Positions 1 through 14,109 of a stretch of 64,000 nt of DNA are shown piece after piece (within the stretch, counting starts at the first letter, position 1; each line of letters begins with the position of its first letter). The notes under the pieces are model-generated. The model worked only from the letters and a program-made list of their open reading frames with translations, had not been told where the DNA came from and searched no databases. The stretch comes from Rhododendron vialii. Taxonomy: Eukaryota > Streptophyta > Magnoliopsida > Ericales > Ericaceae. A program made the position numbers and the translations under genes. The stretch lies in contig NC_080568.1 of NCBI RefSeq assembly GCF_030253575.1, positions 3,526,501-3,590,500 on the forward strand, in the 5' to 3' direction.

Positions 1-3000
1 GGAGCAACAGTGGGGGAAAACTCTGCCACAAAATCAGCCAACACCTGGCCTTTAATTGCTATGCGTGGCTGATACTCGAGATCATACTGACTTAACTCCA
101 CGGACCACGTCGAGATCCTTCCCGAAAAATCTGCCTTTCGAAGCAGTGACTTTAATGGATACTCAGTATAAACCACAACCTTATGGCTTTGGAAGTAGTG
201 TGGCAATTTCCTGGTTGCTGTCCTAAGTGCCAGGACAAGTTTTTCTAAAGGCAGATATCTCGTCTCTGCGTCCAACAATGTCTTGCTAACATAATAAATG
301 GGGATTTGCTCGGTCCCCAAATCCCTCAATAAGACTGCACTTACTGCGTGCTCGGAAACAGCTAAGTACAGAATTAAAGACTCACCTAGCTGTGGAGTTG
401 ACAGCAGTGGGGGTTCGGCCAGGTATTTCTTCAGATCCTGGAAAGCTTGCTCACATTCTGCTCCCCATTCAAATCCCTCCCTCTTTTTCAATAGCTGAAA
501 AAAGGGTCTGCATTTATCGCTTGACCTGCTGATGAATCTGTTAAGTGCTGCTGCCATTCCAGTCAGCCTTTGGACTTCCTTGGTAGTTTTGGGACTCTGT
601 AGTCTTTGTAAGGCATCAATCTGATCGGGATTTGCCTCTATCCCTCTCAAAGTTACCAAATGGCCCAGGAATTTTCCTGAACCAACTCCAAATGCACACT
701 TCGAGGCGTTGAGTTTCAGCTTATACTTCCTCAGGATTTCGAACACTTCCCTTAGATCAGAAATATGCCCTCCCTTTTCTCGACTCTTTACCACCATATC
801 ATCTATGTAAACTTCCAAAGTCTTCCCGATGAGCTTCTTGAACATAATGGTTGCAAGTCTTTGGTATGTAGCCCCAGCATTCCTTAGTCCAAAGGGCATA
901 ACACTGTAACAGTATAACCCTCGTGGTGTGATGAACGAAGTCTTCTCTTGATCAGGTTCAAACATAGCAATCTGATGATATCCTCGATATGCATCGAGAA
1001 AACTCATTCGCTTGTAGCCAGAGGTTGCATCAACCAATTGGTCAATCCTAGGCAAAGGAAAACTGTCCTTAGGACATGCCTTGTTCAGGTCTGGAAAGTC
1101 CACGCAGACACGCCACTTTCCGTTCTTCTTCTTTACCACAACAGTGTTGGATAACCACTCTGGGTAATAGACTTCACGTATTGCCTTGGCCTCCAATAAA
1201 CGATCGACCTCTTCAATCACTGCATCTACATGCTGCGCGGCAGCCCTTCGTTTTTTCTGAATGATCGGCTTGTGTTGAGGGTCAATGTTTAAATGATGAC
1301 AGATCACGTCTGCATCCACCCCGGGCATTTCCTCTGGCATCCATGCAAAAACATCAATGTATTCCTTTAGAAATCTTATCGACTCAACCTTTTCGTCTGC
1401 TGGTAATGATTTCCCAATCAAAAAATATCTTTCAGGATCAATCTCGTTGATCTGAATCTTCTCCAGGCCTTCAACCACTTTTTCAGCCGGGCTTCTCCCA
1501 ACGTCCTCGATGGTTGGTTGATCTGGTACTTCCAGTGTGTGAACATGGTGGACCTTTGGGGCTGTTTTGATGATGGAAATCAAGCATTGCTGTGCCACCT
1601 TCTGGTTTCCTTTAAGGACTTCAATCCCATTTGATCCTGGGAACTTCACCATCTGGAGATAAGTCGAGGAAACTGCTCTCATTTTGTGCAACCAAGTCCT
1701 TCCTATAATCGCGTTATAGGAAGATGGGACATCGACCACCAAAAAATCTGTTCTCAGCACTACTGATCCGGCCCGAACAGGTAACGTTACCTTTCCGAGG
1801 GGCCAGACTGCTCCTGCACCGAACCCAATAAGAGGCATTGTAGACTGTTCTAAGTCTGATTGGGCCAGGCCCAGCTTCTTGAATGCATCATAGTACAACA
1901 CCTCTGTACAGCTCCCCGAGTCCACTAGAATTCTTTCGATGTCGTACTCCCCAACTCGGAGGGTTACGACCAATGCATCATTGTGGGGTATTTGGACCTC
2001 CGCCAAATCATCGTCACTGAATGCCATGCTCTCGTTGCATGCATTAGTCTCTCGCCCTCTCTTTTTTCCCAACCGCATCACGTGCTGATCATGCTTGACC
2101 TGTCTTTGCAACAGCCTCACCTCACTCCTCGTATAAGGTGCAGCCAGCCCATGTATCATATGGATCACGCCTTTAGGGTGTTGCTCGTAACCCAGTTCCA
2201 TGGCCTTCCCTTTCTCTTTAGGGTCCTCTTGGATAAACTCCTTGAGATAGCCCCGAGAGACCAAATCATCAAGGTGCCTCTTGTATACCTCACAATCCTC
2301 GGTCATATGGCCCCAATCCTTGTGATAACTGCAGTGCTGATTCGTAGCACGTTTTGCATCTTTGTCTCCACCTAGACTTGGGGGCCATTTAAAATATGGC
2401 TGATTCTTTATTCGATAAAGAATCCTGTATATTGGCTCTTTCCAAACCGTAGTGATAGAAAAGAAGGACTTGGGGTCAGGAGCTTGCTTGTCCTTGTATG
2501 CCTCCTTCTTAGCCTGCCCGTACTCCCTTCTGTCTTTGTAAGACTTGGGTTCTGGCTTATCCACCTTTTTGGCAGGTGCCTTCTGCTGTTCGGCAACCGT
2601 CCTGCCATCCTCACGGAGTATGTCATCCTCCATTCTGGCGTGTTGCTCTATCCGTTCCATCAATTTAGCCAAGGTGGCTACTGGATGTTTATTCAATGAA
2701 CGGCGCCGCTCCCCCCGAACAGGCAAACCAGTTTTGAACGTAGCAATTGCATACTCTTCACTGCAACTTTCAATCTCGTTGAAAGTTTCCCAGTACTTCT
2801 TTGCATAATCCCTGATCTGCTCGTTCTCCTCCTGCTTCATGGTGGAAAGACTCTCAAAAGTCTTTGGGGCCTTTCTGCTCGTTAAGAACCGAGCAGTGAA
2901 TTCCTCTGCCAACTGCCTCCATCCTCGTATGGATCGTGGGGCCAACTTATGAAACCAGGATAAAGCCACCTTGCCAAGACTGGAGGGAAACATCTTGCAC

Positions 3001-4903
3001 AAGATGGAATCATCCCCCTCATGCATAAACATGGCCTGTTGGTAATGCTGTATGTGAGCTACGGGATCCGTATTTGTCTCGTAAAGTACGAATGCACCGT
3101 GCTTCACTCTGCTCGGCAACCTTGCTTCTTGTAGCCTCTTTGTAAAGGGAGAGGCTGCAATATTACTCAGGGCCTTGCGTGCTGCTTCTCGTGCAGTCAC
3201 TGTCCCATCCTCTTGCTCCTTTGACTTGTGGGCCGAAGTCTTGACCCAATCAGCATCAGGTCTTTCGTACTTGTCTCGATGATGCTTTCTCGTGTCCTCT
3301 TCCTCGGGGGTAGAACTTCGGTCTCTGCTCCTCCTTTTTCGTGAAGAAGTCCTTCTCTCTGGTGTTCGGCTTCTACTTTTTCTTCCCCTTTTCCGTGGAG
3401 AAGCTTCATGACGCCCTATGACAGGACTTCTGCTCCTTCTTCCTCGTGAAGGATCTTTTCTGTATTGTACCATAGCATACCTACGGCCTCTAGAATTTCC
3501 TCGAGACAGGCCAGAATCCTCCGGATGCTCCCTAATTCTTTCCAATTCTCTGATCTCATGCTCTCGTTTTTTAATCAGACGAGCATATTCCTCGACTTCT
3601 TGCCTCTTTCTATCAAGAACGTCGTCACTATGGTGCACACTCCTGGAGTGCGCGATCGATTCATCCCTTTGACGGGATTTACTCCTTTTCGTGGATCTTG
3701 AAGCCGTCTCTCCATCTCCTCTATTTTTGGAGTTATGATGCACGGTAAGGGGGTGGTCCTTACTCGTGTTCCTTCTGTTGCCACCCTGGGGCTTTCTCGG
3801 AGCCCCAGGTGGGGATTTGTCCCTTCCCTCATCTAACACGTCTTTTGGTTCATGCGGTGTTGCTGGAGTTACTTCCACCATGGTCGTATTTCAAAAGGAA
3901 ATTCTTTCGTTTTCCACAGACGGCGCCAATTGTAGGGGGATGAAAACAATTGACGCTTCGGGTCAACTGGATTGCAACGGCTTATTCGTGCCTCTTCACC
4001 GGAACCCTAGCTCGACGTCTGAACCCTAATCTGCAAAATAGACAGGGGGTGAGTGCACCTTTGCCTCTCGTGGCAAAGGCCCTCCGAAGCCTTTGTTAGT
4101 ATCACGTACTAGAAAACTCAGCCCTAATTATCAGTAGGAAAGCAATAATAATGCAACGTATTGCGTACCTCTCACCTCTAGGTTTTCCTCATATTTATAG
4201 ATTTATGGATGCTTGCTGTCCAAGCATCCTTATTGCCATAGGATTCCTAACTCGTATAGGAAACCCAGGATATCAAGGAATCTCGTTTCCTTTATCAGTT
4301 TATGGGAAAGAGTCCTTTTAGGATTCTTTTCCTTTAAGAGCCGAACATCCCATACTCGTTGGGTATCTTTCTCAGATCCTATATTCTTGGGATCTTTATC
4401 CCTATAAGAGACATGACTATTCTGGAATCTTCCAGAGTATTCTCTCTGCTCCTACTCTCGATTGGAGTTCCATCTTTGTTCGGCCGTCTCATAGCCGAAC
4501 AGACGGCTTGGACCAGTTACCTCACATGTAACTGGTCCTTGAGCCCGTACAACCTTCCTGGACCACTGACTTCTCATGTCACTGGTCCATATTGCCCAAC
4601 ACTTGTTTAGCATGATGACTGTCCTGTCTATATTCAAACTATGGTCCCACGTACCATTTATTCGGATATCGATTGCATTGCTTTCAACCCGTGATCACTC
4701 GTATTACGTGCAAGGTTCTTTACATCATCTGTTCGGCTGTATCATAACCGAACAGTCTATTTATAGCCATGACTTCTCATATCACTGGTCCATATCGCTG
4801 TTCACCGAACTGCTCGGCGATAAGTCCAGTCGTATTTACCACGTGTTCCCAAACATCACGTGTTTGGTAACTAAATGTATCTGCTCGGGAATACCTCCCT
4901 ACA
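1..4903 (-). mobile_element. Ty3/Gypsy LTR retrotransposon, 5' part (continues past left edge)
   Basis: A minus-strand Ty3/Gypsy element, cut by the window edge so that its 3' LTR and distal pol are not seen. Reading leftwards: 5' LTR (3931-4903), a primer-site region with the GGCGCCGTCTGTGG motif seen next to LTRs of many plant Gypsy elements, a charged gag-like region (about 2400-3880), protease-like region (about 1500-2100), reverse transcriptase with a YIDD-type active site (about 480-1300, motif near 800) and the start of RNase H. The LTR has TGTAGGG/CCCTACA ends. No open frame spans these regions, so the copy is broken with several breaks. The family is secure; a Tat/Athila-like lineage is only a suspicion. 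Age cannot be estimated without the second LTR. Confidence 0.85.
3931..4903 (-). repeat. 5' LTR of the Gypsy element
   Basis: 973 bp bounded by the inverted ends TGTAGGG and CCCTACA. A TATA-like CTATAAATATG lies on the minus strand near 4190-4200, consistent with promoter function for the minus-strand element. The interior contains short repeats around the words CACTGGTCC and CCGAACAG. The partner LTR is outside the window, so the target-site duplication cannot be checked. Confidence 0.75.
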
Positions 4904-5189
4904 CCTTCAACCTGCATTGGTTTAATCTAATGTCGGACTTTGAATTTTGTGTACCTAGTTGGGTCATACCATTAATCCAACCTAAGCAAACTTTTTAAAA
5001 TTAGGATAAACATAGGTCCTATTAAAGTTTGTTAACATTTTAAATTTTTTCTATAACTATAGAGAGTTATTTTAAAAGAAAGGAATCATCACAACTATCA
5101 ATTTCTACAAGTCACAACGAGCCTTTGTGTATCAAGATATTTGACCCTAGTGATAGAAAATCCTGAGTCCGCCCCTATCCGCGTGCAAC
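4904..5189. other. intergenic spacer, nothing recognised
   Basis: AT-rich sequence between the Gypsy LTR and the left edge of segmental duplication copy A. No gene or repeat structure recognised. Confidence 0.5.
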
Positions 5190-5718
5190 ATATCTCTGGC
5201 AGCTGCCTTATTTTGTGGGGTTGGAGGGGGACTGCCGGCCGGCCGGATCATGGAGAATTTATTAATTCTTGGCAGGCGGATGGTGATACGATATAATATA
5301 ATGGTGTATCTCCCGTTTGTGCTAGCGTGAAGAAGAAAAGGAAAACAGCAGCTATGAGCGAGAGAATCGCCCAAGGGTTCCTAAAATAGTTGTGCATGAG
5401 ATACACACGCACTCGCCGCTCCTTCCAGTACCTATTCACCTTCCCACGCAACTCATACAGGCTGCTGTCCGGGTCAAGCGTTACATCCGTAGAGAGGGAA
5501 TCAAAGAGCTTAACCACGCCATTGTCGCTGCCGATGGCATTCTTGATGATCCCTGCAGCGTGCAAGAGGCTTATGTCCTCGGCCCTCTGGATGATTTTGC
5601 TCATTAAGAAGATATAGGAGGTGACCTCGTTCCCCGCCTCGACATGGAACCGCTCGAAAGCAATGAGGTTCAGAAACGTAAACTCGGTAGTGTCGTCCAA
5701 CGTACACTATGGGCGGGA

Positions 5719-6136
5719 TGTTGGGTGGAGGAGTATTGACCACACATTTATAATGTATGAAACTCACAAGAGAATTGCACAAATACACTCACAATATATT
5801 GAACTCACTCAATCTGAAAATAACATACAAGGAGGAAATTTCTATGTCTCTCTCTATCTCTCTGATTCTCTTACTCCATTCATATCTTTTACATAATCAG
5901 AATACATTCTTTTATAGGCAAATCAAACAGACAAGTAGATAACCTTGCAATAAATGCAAAAATCACAAATTGAAATACGAAAGCTTAAATTCAATACCCA
6001 CGTTTTTGTTTTTGCTCTTCTTGCAGGTTTATCTGACTTTCCTTCTTCAGCAACTTACCCTTCCACTTGCAGGCAATCATAGCCTCCAAAACAATAGTTC
6101 CACACATTCCAAATCAAGCTTACTAGTTTTTCAACA
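5719..6136 (-). repeat. 3' LTR of Copia element 1
   Basis: 418 bp with TGTTG...CAACA ends. It is followed on the inner side by the polypurine tract (CCCCCTTAAG on the plus strand, 6139-6148), which fixes this as the 3' LTR of a minus-strand element. The outer end abuts DUF247 exon sequence directly. Confidence 0.85.
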
Positions 6137-9100
6137 TCCCCCTTAAGCTTGATTCTCAGAGATTCTTCATTCAAGGCATTGTCTTCCTTTTTACGAAAGC
6201 TTCATGTTTGAGGGGCTTCGTAGAGATATCAGCTGCTTGATCATATGTCCTGCAAGAAACTAACTCTACTTCCTTTGCTTTTACATGCTCTCTGATGAAG
6301 TGGTAGCGGGTATCGATGTGCTTGCTTCTTTCGTGATGAGTCGGGTTCTTTGCAAGCGCAACTGCAGAGCGGTTGTCAACGTAGATCTCTATGGGCAATT
6401 CTTGCAGAAAGCCCAAGTGCTTCAACACATTCCTTAACCATATAGCATGACAGACAGCTGAGTTGGCGGCAACATACTCAGCTTCACAAGATGACAACGT
6501 CACGATCGCTTGCTTCTTGGATGTCCAAGTGAAGGCAGTATCTCCAATGAATAAAACGAACCCTGTTGTGCTCTTCCTTTCATCCAAGTCTCTTCCCTAA
6601 TCGCTATCTGAATAGCCGGAAAGATTCAGTTCACCGCCTGACTGATAGAACAGTCCATCACTATGAGTCCCTTTGATGTAGCCGAGAATCCGCTTTGCTG
6701 CAAACAAGTGTGACTGATCTGGTGTCTCCATGTATCAGCTGACTAGCCCAACACCATAGAGTATGTCTGGCCTAGTACAGGTCAGATATCGCAGACTTCC
6801 AACCAAGCTTTTGAAATAGGTTGGATCAACATTCCCAGTATCACTTTTCTTCAGTTCCAGTCCACTGTCGACTGGAGTCGTCACTGGAATGCACGTCTCC
6901 ATCCCATACTTCTTTAATATCTCCGTGGCATACCTGCTTTGGGAGATAAAAACTCCTTCTTCACTTTGCGTCACTTCAATGCCTAGAAAGTGAGCCATAA
7001 GTCAGATGTCCGTCATTTTGAACTCTTGAAACATCGTCTTCTTAAATGCTTCGAACATGGCTGGATTGTTGCCTGTAAAATCAAGTCATCAACGTAGAGG
7101 CATACATACAGATGGCTTTCATCAGTCTCCTTCTTCATATAGAGTGCATGTTCGAAGGGGCACTTCTCAAATCCATTTTCATGGAAGTACTTGTCGATCC
7201 TGGTATTCCATGCACGAGAAGCTTGCTTCATCCCGTACAGGGCCTTCGTCAACTTGTATACTTTGTCTTCACTGCTTTTCTTCACATATCCAGGTGGTTG
7301 CTCAATATAGATTTCTTCTTCTAGAAATCCATTCAGGAATGCTGTCTTGACATCCAACTGGTAGATCTTCCATCTCTTTTAAGCAGTTAATGCGATCATT
7401 AGCCTAATCGTTTCCATTCTGGCAACAGGGGCAAATACTTCACCATAGTCTATGCCCTCTCTTTGTTTGTAGCCTTTCGCTACAAGTCTTGCTTTGTATC
7501 TCTGAACCTCTCCTTGTGCGTTCTTCTTAGCTTTGTAGATCCACTTTACTCCAATTGGCTTGTGACCTTTTGGGAGGCTTGTCAGCTCCCAATTCTTGTT
7601 CTTCTCTATGGACTGAATCTCTTCATCCATAGCCTTCCTCCATTTGTCTTCTCCGTTAGCTTCCTCAAAACTAACTGGATCACAACTGATTTGCAGACAG
7701 AACATGGTGAAATCTGCATCTAGTGGATTTGTATTTTGGTACAGATCATCCAAGTTTCGAATTCCCCTGGGCCTCATGTCTGAAACTTCTCGTTCAACTA
7801 GTAAGGATGGTTCACCTCGTTGTGGTGAAAGGAAACCACGAGAAGATGCTGGTTGATCTTCTGGTCTCCCAGGTATATCTGTGGTTTGTACCTGTTCTTC
7901 ATCTTCAAGTGTTAGCTCCATATTCCTGGTAGCTTCTATTTGACCTCAGTTCCAGGATTTTTTTTCCTCGAAAATGACATCTCTGCTGAAAAACACCTTC
8001 TGAGTGATGGGATTATACAACCTGTATCCCATCGTTCTGTCACCGTATCCAACAAAGATACACTTAACTCCTTTGTCTTCGAGTTTGGTTCTGTTTGCCT
8101 CCGGAACTTTGGCATAGGCAATACAACCAAACACTCTGAGATGATCCATACCTGGCTTGTGAGTGGACCATGCTTCTTGTGGTGTCTTCGACTGCACATT
8201 CTTCGTAGGACACCTGTTCAGTAGATAGACTGCACACTGAACTGCTTCGGCCCAAAATCTTTTGGGCATGTCTTTATCTTTCAACATGCTTTTAGCCATG
8301 TTGAGAATGGTGCGATTCTTCCTCTCAGCTACACCGTTTAGCTGAGGAGTATAGGCAGGTGTGCACTGGTGTCTGATTCCTTGTTGCCTAAGGAATCCCT
8401 CAAATTGATCTCCAGTGTACTCTCCTCCTTGGTCTAACCGCTACGTCTTGATGTGGTAGCCGCTTCCTTTCTCAACAAGAGCTTTGAACTCTTTGAACTT
8501 TTCAAATACTTCTGACAGAAAGATACCCACGTCTTTCTGTTATATTAGTCGATGAACGTGAGGAAGTATCTATTTTGACCGTTTGAGATTGGCTTCAATG
8601 GACCACAGACATCTGTGTGTACTAGCTCGAGCGGCATAGATGCTTTCCAATCAACTTGCTTTCCAAAGTTATTGCGATGTTGTTTACCAAGAATACAGCT
8701 TTCGCATACCTCATTTGGACGTTGAATATGAGGTAAGCCCTTAACCATCTTCCTATTCGCCAACAGCTTCAAGCTTTCAAAGTTGAGGTGCCCATATCTG
8801 AGATACCATATCCAATCTTTGTCATTGATAATGGCATTGAGGCACTTTGGAGTGTCATAAAGAACAATTAGCGGAAACATCCTGTTCTTCGCCATCTTTA
8901 CTCGAGTAATCAGCTTCCCTCGAGCATCTGTAATCGTCAGCTGCATATCCTTCAGGCTAATTTGATAGCCTTTCTCCAATAGTTGGCCAAGACTAAGAAT
9001 GTTAGTCTTCATGTCGGGAACATAGTAGACATTGGAGATGAATGCATGATCTCCATTCTTCCTTTTGATTATAATATCACCTCTCCCTCGAACTGGGACT

Positions 9101-10402
9101 TTAGAGAGGTCACCAAAAGAAATATCTCCCTGAACCTTTTCATCAAGTTCAGTAAAAAGCTGCCTTGAGCCGGTCATATGATTACTGGCTCCAGAATCAA
9201 AAAACCATGTACCTTGATCCTGTTCGGTAGGACTGTGTGCCATGAGACTCATTGAATCTCCTCATGCTGGCTCCTTGTCTGCATAGCTGGATGTTTCGCC
9301 AACTTGATTTGATGTTGGTCTTCCCCGGCACTCGTTACTATAGTGGCCATACTTTTCACAATTGTAACACTGAACGTTACTTTTGTCAACGTTTGAACGG
9401 TTGTTGTAACCGCCTCTTCTACCTTGTCCTCCTCCTCTTGGATTATGACCTTGCAGTCCTCGTCCATCTCCTCTTGGAGCATAGTTTTGTTGTCCTTGAC
9501 CATCTCCTCTTGGAGCATGATTTTGATTCCCTCCTCTGGAGAATCCTCTGCCACCTCTGCCTCTGGAATTTGAATTTCCAGAGTCTCTTCCATGGGAAAC
9601 ATAGCCTTGTCCCCTCTGAGATGTCCCCTCTTTGCTCGTACCTTCCTTCATTGAGGGATAACTTCATTTGTAGAGCTTGTTCCGGGGCTCTATCATCGTC
9701 TCTGTGCAACTTCTGTTCGTGGGCTTGTAGCGAACCCACGAGCTCTTCCATAGACATGGTTGAAACGTCTTTAAGTTCTTCTAACATAACAATGATGAAG
9801 TCGAATCTGCGATCCAAAGATCGCAAGATCTTTTCTATAACTCTCGTGTCGGTGAGAGCTTTGCCATTTCTCCTCATTCGATTTGAAACCACCATAATTC
9901 GAGCATAATACTCAGAAATAGATTCTGAGGATTTCATTCGTAAAGACTCGAATTCACCTCATAGAGTTTGAAGGCGAATCCTCTTTACTTTGTCAGCACC
10001 TCTGTAGGTCTTCTGCAGCATCTCCCAAATTTCTTTGGAAGTTTTGGCGGAAGCGATGATCTTGAACGTGGCTTCGTCAAGTCCTTGATAGATGATGGAC
10101 TTGGCTTTGCAATCCTTCTTTCGCTCGGCACAGAGCGTCGTCTTTTGTTCCTCCTTTAAAGCTGTTTCAGCTTCTTTTGAGGTGGGTTCATCGTAACCTT
10201 CTTCTACCACCTCCATAACATCTTGAGCACCAAGCAGTGCCCTCATTTGGATGGACCAATTATCATAATTGTCCTTGGTGAGCTTTGGAATGACAACTTG
10301 GGATGTTCCGTTAGCCATCGAACCTGAAAACGATGGAAATACATCTGGCGAGGATTGAAATGTAATATTTCAAACTTCAGGGACCTAAAGTTTACTTAGG
10401 CC
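5719..10402 (-). mobile_element. Ty1/Copia element 1 (TNT1-like), inserted in the DUF247 gene
   Basis: Minus-strand Copia element inside DUF247 copy A. From right to left: gag start (MANGTSQVVIPKLTKDNYDNW) at 10318, a CX2CX4HX4C zinc knuckle near 9350-9380, a protease/GAG-pre-integrase region (8545-9252), integrase (about 7950-8545), reverse transcriptase with YVDD (6990-7900), RNase H with SSCEAEYVAA (6171-6600), a purine tract, and the 3' LTR. It is broken, with several breaks, and its 5' LTR is not found; Copia element 2 sits directly in its leader region. Amino-acid motifs remain easy to read, suggesting a moderately young insertion. Confidence 0.9.
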
Positions 10403-11148
10403 TGTTGGAGCTGTGTTCCAGCTACACAGGATTATTCTGCTCTTTCTGCAACCTCACTGATTAGGCCACATTTGAATGCTCTTTGTGGATCAGCTATTTA
10501 TGGGAAATAGGAAGGTAGGAGTAAATGGAATCAGACAAGTTGTCTGGCGGTGCGTCTGATTGAAATCAATTTCAATGGTAGTCTCCTCTTTGACAATACC
10601 GAAATCAAAGATGGGTTTGATTTCTCACCCAAAAAAAAAAAACCTTTTTGCTCGATGAACTATGGTCGCCGGGTTGTATCACCGTCGATCGGAATTACTT
10701 GATTCTAGTGGCGTTGGAATCGTCTTGACGAGGAGGTCTTGATTCGATGCTCAAAACTTGGTTTTAACCCAATCAATTTCTGGGCAGCAACAAAGAAAAA
10801 ACACAATCTGTTTGTTTTTCTTTTCGCCGGAAAGTCGTTGCCGGTGTTGCTGGGCGTTGTTTGGGTGATCGGGAGGACTTCACTCTTGCACTCAAAAATT
10901 CATTTTTGAGGGAGCTAATTTTCTGTTTGAAAATAGCAGGCTAAAGGTGTGTAAAAAAGGGTGTCTTTTTCTATATCTTCTTTACAAGAATGAATACAAT
11001 CATATAGCAGTAGTACAAAGAGAAAGTTTAGGAAGCCATTTTAGGATGTACACTTTCTAAGGCTAATATCACGGTTGACCCTTGAAAGAAGGGATTTCAT
11101 ATCCAAAACTGATCCTCCAATTCCACCAATTGACAACTCACGCCAACA
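10403..11148 (-). repeat. 3' LTR of Copia element 2
   Basis: 746 bp with TGTTGG...CCAACA ends, next to a CTCCCCCTC purine tract (minus-strand sense GAGGGGGAG). Its outer end joins leader sequence of Copia element 1, which fixes the order of insertion. Confidence 0.85.
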
Positions 11149-13274
11149 CTCCCCCTCAAGTTGGTGCATACATATCTGTGATGCGCAACTTGTCAAGTGA
11201 GTTGTAGAAGATTTTGCTGGAAACAGCCTTTGTAAGTATGTCTGCAAGTTGGTCTGCAGATTTAACAAATGGAAAACGAATTATCTTGGCTTCAAGTATC
11301 TGTTTTATGAAATGTCGATCCACCTCAACGTGCTTAGTACGATCATGTTGAACTGGATTGTGAGAGATATCAATGGCCACCTTGTTGTCACAAAACAAGT
11401 TCATCTCGGAACTAGGAGCAAAGCCAATCTCAGTAAGCAACCTTTTAAGCCAAAGAAGTTCACAAAGACCTTTGGACATTCCTCTGAACTCAGCTTCAGC
11501 GCTGGATAATGCCACTACATTTTGCTTCTTGCTCCTCCATGTAACCAAATTTCCTCCCACGAAGGTAAAGTAGCCTGATGTGGACTTTCTATCAGAAATA
11601 TTCCCCGCCCAATCTGCATCTGTATAACCATCAATATTTAGATGATTATTCTTGGAGAACATGAGCCCTTTTCTAGGAGAGGACTTTAAATAGCGAAGAA
11701 TCCGAATTACAGCATCCATATGATCTTCACTAGGACAGTGCATAAATTGGCTCACTACGCTTACAGCATACGCGATATTTGGGCAAGTATGGGATAAATA
11801 GATTAGCTTACCAACTAATCTTTGATACCTCTCTTTATTAGTTGGCACCTGATTTGAACACTCTCCAAGTTTATGATTCGGAACAATTGGAGTATCTGCT
11901 GGCTTACAGTCCAATAATCCCACTTCTGATAGCAAATCAAGCACATATTTCCTTTTATTTCCTTTGAGAAAGAAATATACCTTGTCCTGATCTAGCAACC
12001 TCAATTCCCAAAAAATATTTGAGCCCTCTAAGATTCTTCATTTCAAATTCAATTGCCAATTGCTTCTAGAGTCTAGAGATCTCTTCCTTGTCATCCCCTG
12101 TAATAATTATGTCATCTACATAGATTATTAGAGCTGTTACTTATCCCATTCGGTATTTTAAGAATAGAGTATGATCTGAGTTGCTTTGCTGAAAGCCATA
12201 TTTTCTCATGGCCAAGCAAAATCGACCAAACCACGAACGTGGTGATTGTTTTAGCCCGTACAATGCCCGTTGCAACTTACACACAACCTCAATTTTTGAG
12301 GATGCAGTGTACCCAGGTGGAATATCGATATAAACCTCCTCCTCAAGATCGCCATGAAGAAAGGCATTCTTTACGTCAAACTGATGCAACGACCAGTCTA
12401 AATTTGCTGCAAGAGACAACAAGACTCTGATAGTATTCAGTTTTGCCACCGGTGAGAAAGTTTCTTGATAATCTATGCCATACGTCCGTGTATAGCCCTT
12501 TGCCACAAGCCTCACCTTGTATCGTTTGATGGATCCATCTGCCTTGTGTTTAATGGAGAAAACCCATTTGCACCCTACTGTCTTCTTTCCTTTCGGTAAT
12601 GAAACAAGGGCCCATGTTTTATTCTTCTATAAAGCCTCCATTTCTTCTTTTACAGCTTGAACCCACTTTGGATCTGTTAATGCTTCTTGTATTCCGTTGG
12701 GAACATGGCATGAGGATAAATTATGCCCAAACGCCTTGAGAGGTTCGATAATTTTTTAGTGGACACATAATTGGCGATCGGGTATCTTGATCTTCTTTCC
12801 TCAAAATCTGGAGAGTACCGAATTGGTAGCTTGCCACGATTTTGTCTGTAAGGTAAATTATAACCAGAAGAAGTATCCAAGTCATTAATAGGAGAAGGTG
12901 TAGTGGGAGAGCTTACCTCAGGAATATTCTCAGGAGAAGGGTCTTCTGGTACTGAAGAGTGGGGGGGTTCAGTTTCATATGATTCAGATTCAACTCCTTG
13001 AATAACATCAGCATCAGCTTTCTTTTCCTCACTAACCACCTCCTTATTTTCTTCACTTATTTGTACTGAATTGTCTTCAAATCTTAGGCAATCCCACCAA
13101 TTCTGCTCTTCATCTCGTATCTCCCCCTGAAGAGAAGAATTTGATACCGATGAAGGGAAGAAAGTTTCCGATTCCAAGAAAGTGACATCCATAGTGACAT
13201 AGGTGCGCTTGGTGGTAGGGTCATAGCAACGATATCCTTTTTTATGTGTGGCATACCCCAAAAAAATACAACGT

Positions 13275-14109
13275 GAAATTCCTTTTTCGCTATCAAATAC
13301 TCAAAAGCAACGTAATAAAGGAACGAAAAGCAATAACGGGTCAACACAAGAATATACGTGGAAAACCCCTTAAAAAGGGTAAAAACCACGGGAGGAAATC
13401 GAACCACTAAAAGTAATCATTGTGCAGTTACAAACGATCTTAATTAAACAATTTGTGAATCCCCACCAACTGACCAAAGATCGATTTGTCGAATCCACGT
13501 ACACTGCACCAAGTGGTTGATTGTCGCACGCCTTGAATCCACAAGTCCTCCAATATACTTCCAGAATCCACCGGAAGAAAGTTTCAAGTAGTAGGAACAA
13601 TATAATGGTTGAAAAAGAACACTTGGAGTTTATGTAAAAAGGTTCATGATCATTGAATCATGTGTAACTCCAAGTGATAAGAACCAGTCACCATTTGATA
13701 TTACTCGGTATTGGAGACAAAGATGAATAGCTCTCAAATCTTCGGTCCCTTCGAAATCCCAGCCAACCGTATATAAATAGACAGAAGCAAAAACTGTCCA
13801 ATTGCTCAAGCAACAGGAGATAACCCTTTCAAAATTGCTCAAGCATTGAATAACTTGCACGTTCCTTTATTTTCCCCATTGAGTGCACGATCTCCTTTCC
13901 TTAAACAACTGCTACGACCGCCGATTCCTCGTCAAAAAGAATTTCCTTACAAATCTACTTTCCTTTCATCCTCTGTTTATCAATTACACAATATAATTGA
14001 AAGGCTTTCCTAAAACAGGTGCTCTAGAACAATAAAGTTACAGCACAATTAATGGGATACAAATCAAGAAAGATTTTGTCATGGGATTTGCCAAAATATA
14101 GACTTTACA
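13275..14109 (+). mobile_element. solo LTR nested in Copia element 2
   Basis: 835 bp block starting TGAAATTCC and ending GACTTTACA, flanked by the 5 bp direct repeat CAACG (13270-13274 and 14110-14114). It interrupts the pol region of Copia element 2. A TATA box (TATATAAATAG, about 13769-13780) lies on the plus strand, so the LTR points opposite to its host. No internal coding sequence is present, as expected for a solo LTR left by recombination. Family not determined. Confidence 0.85.
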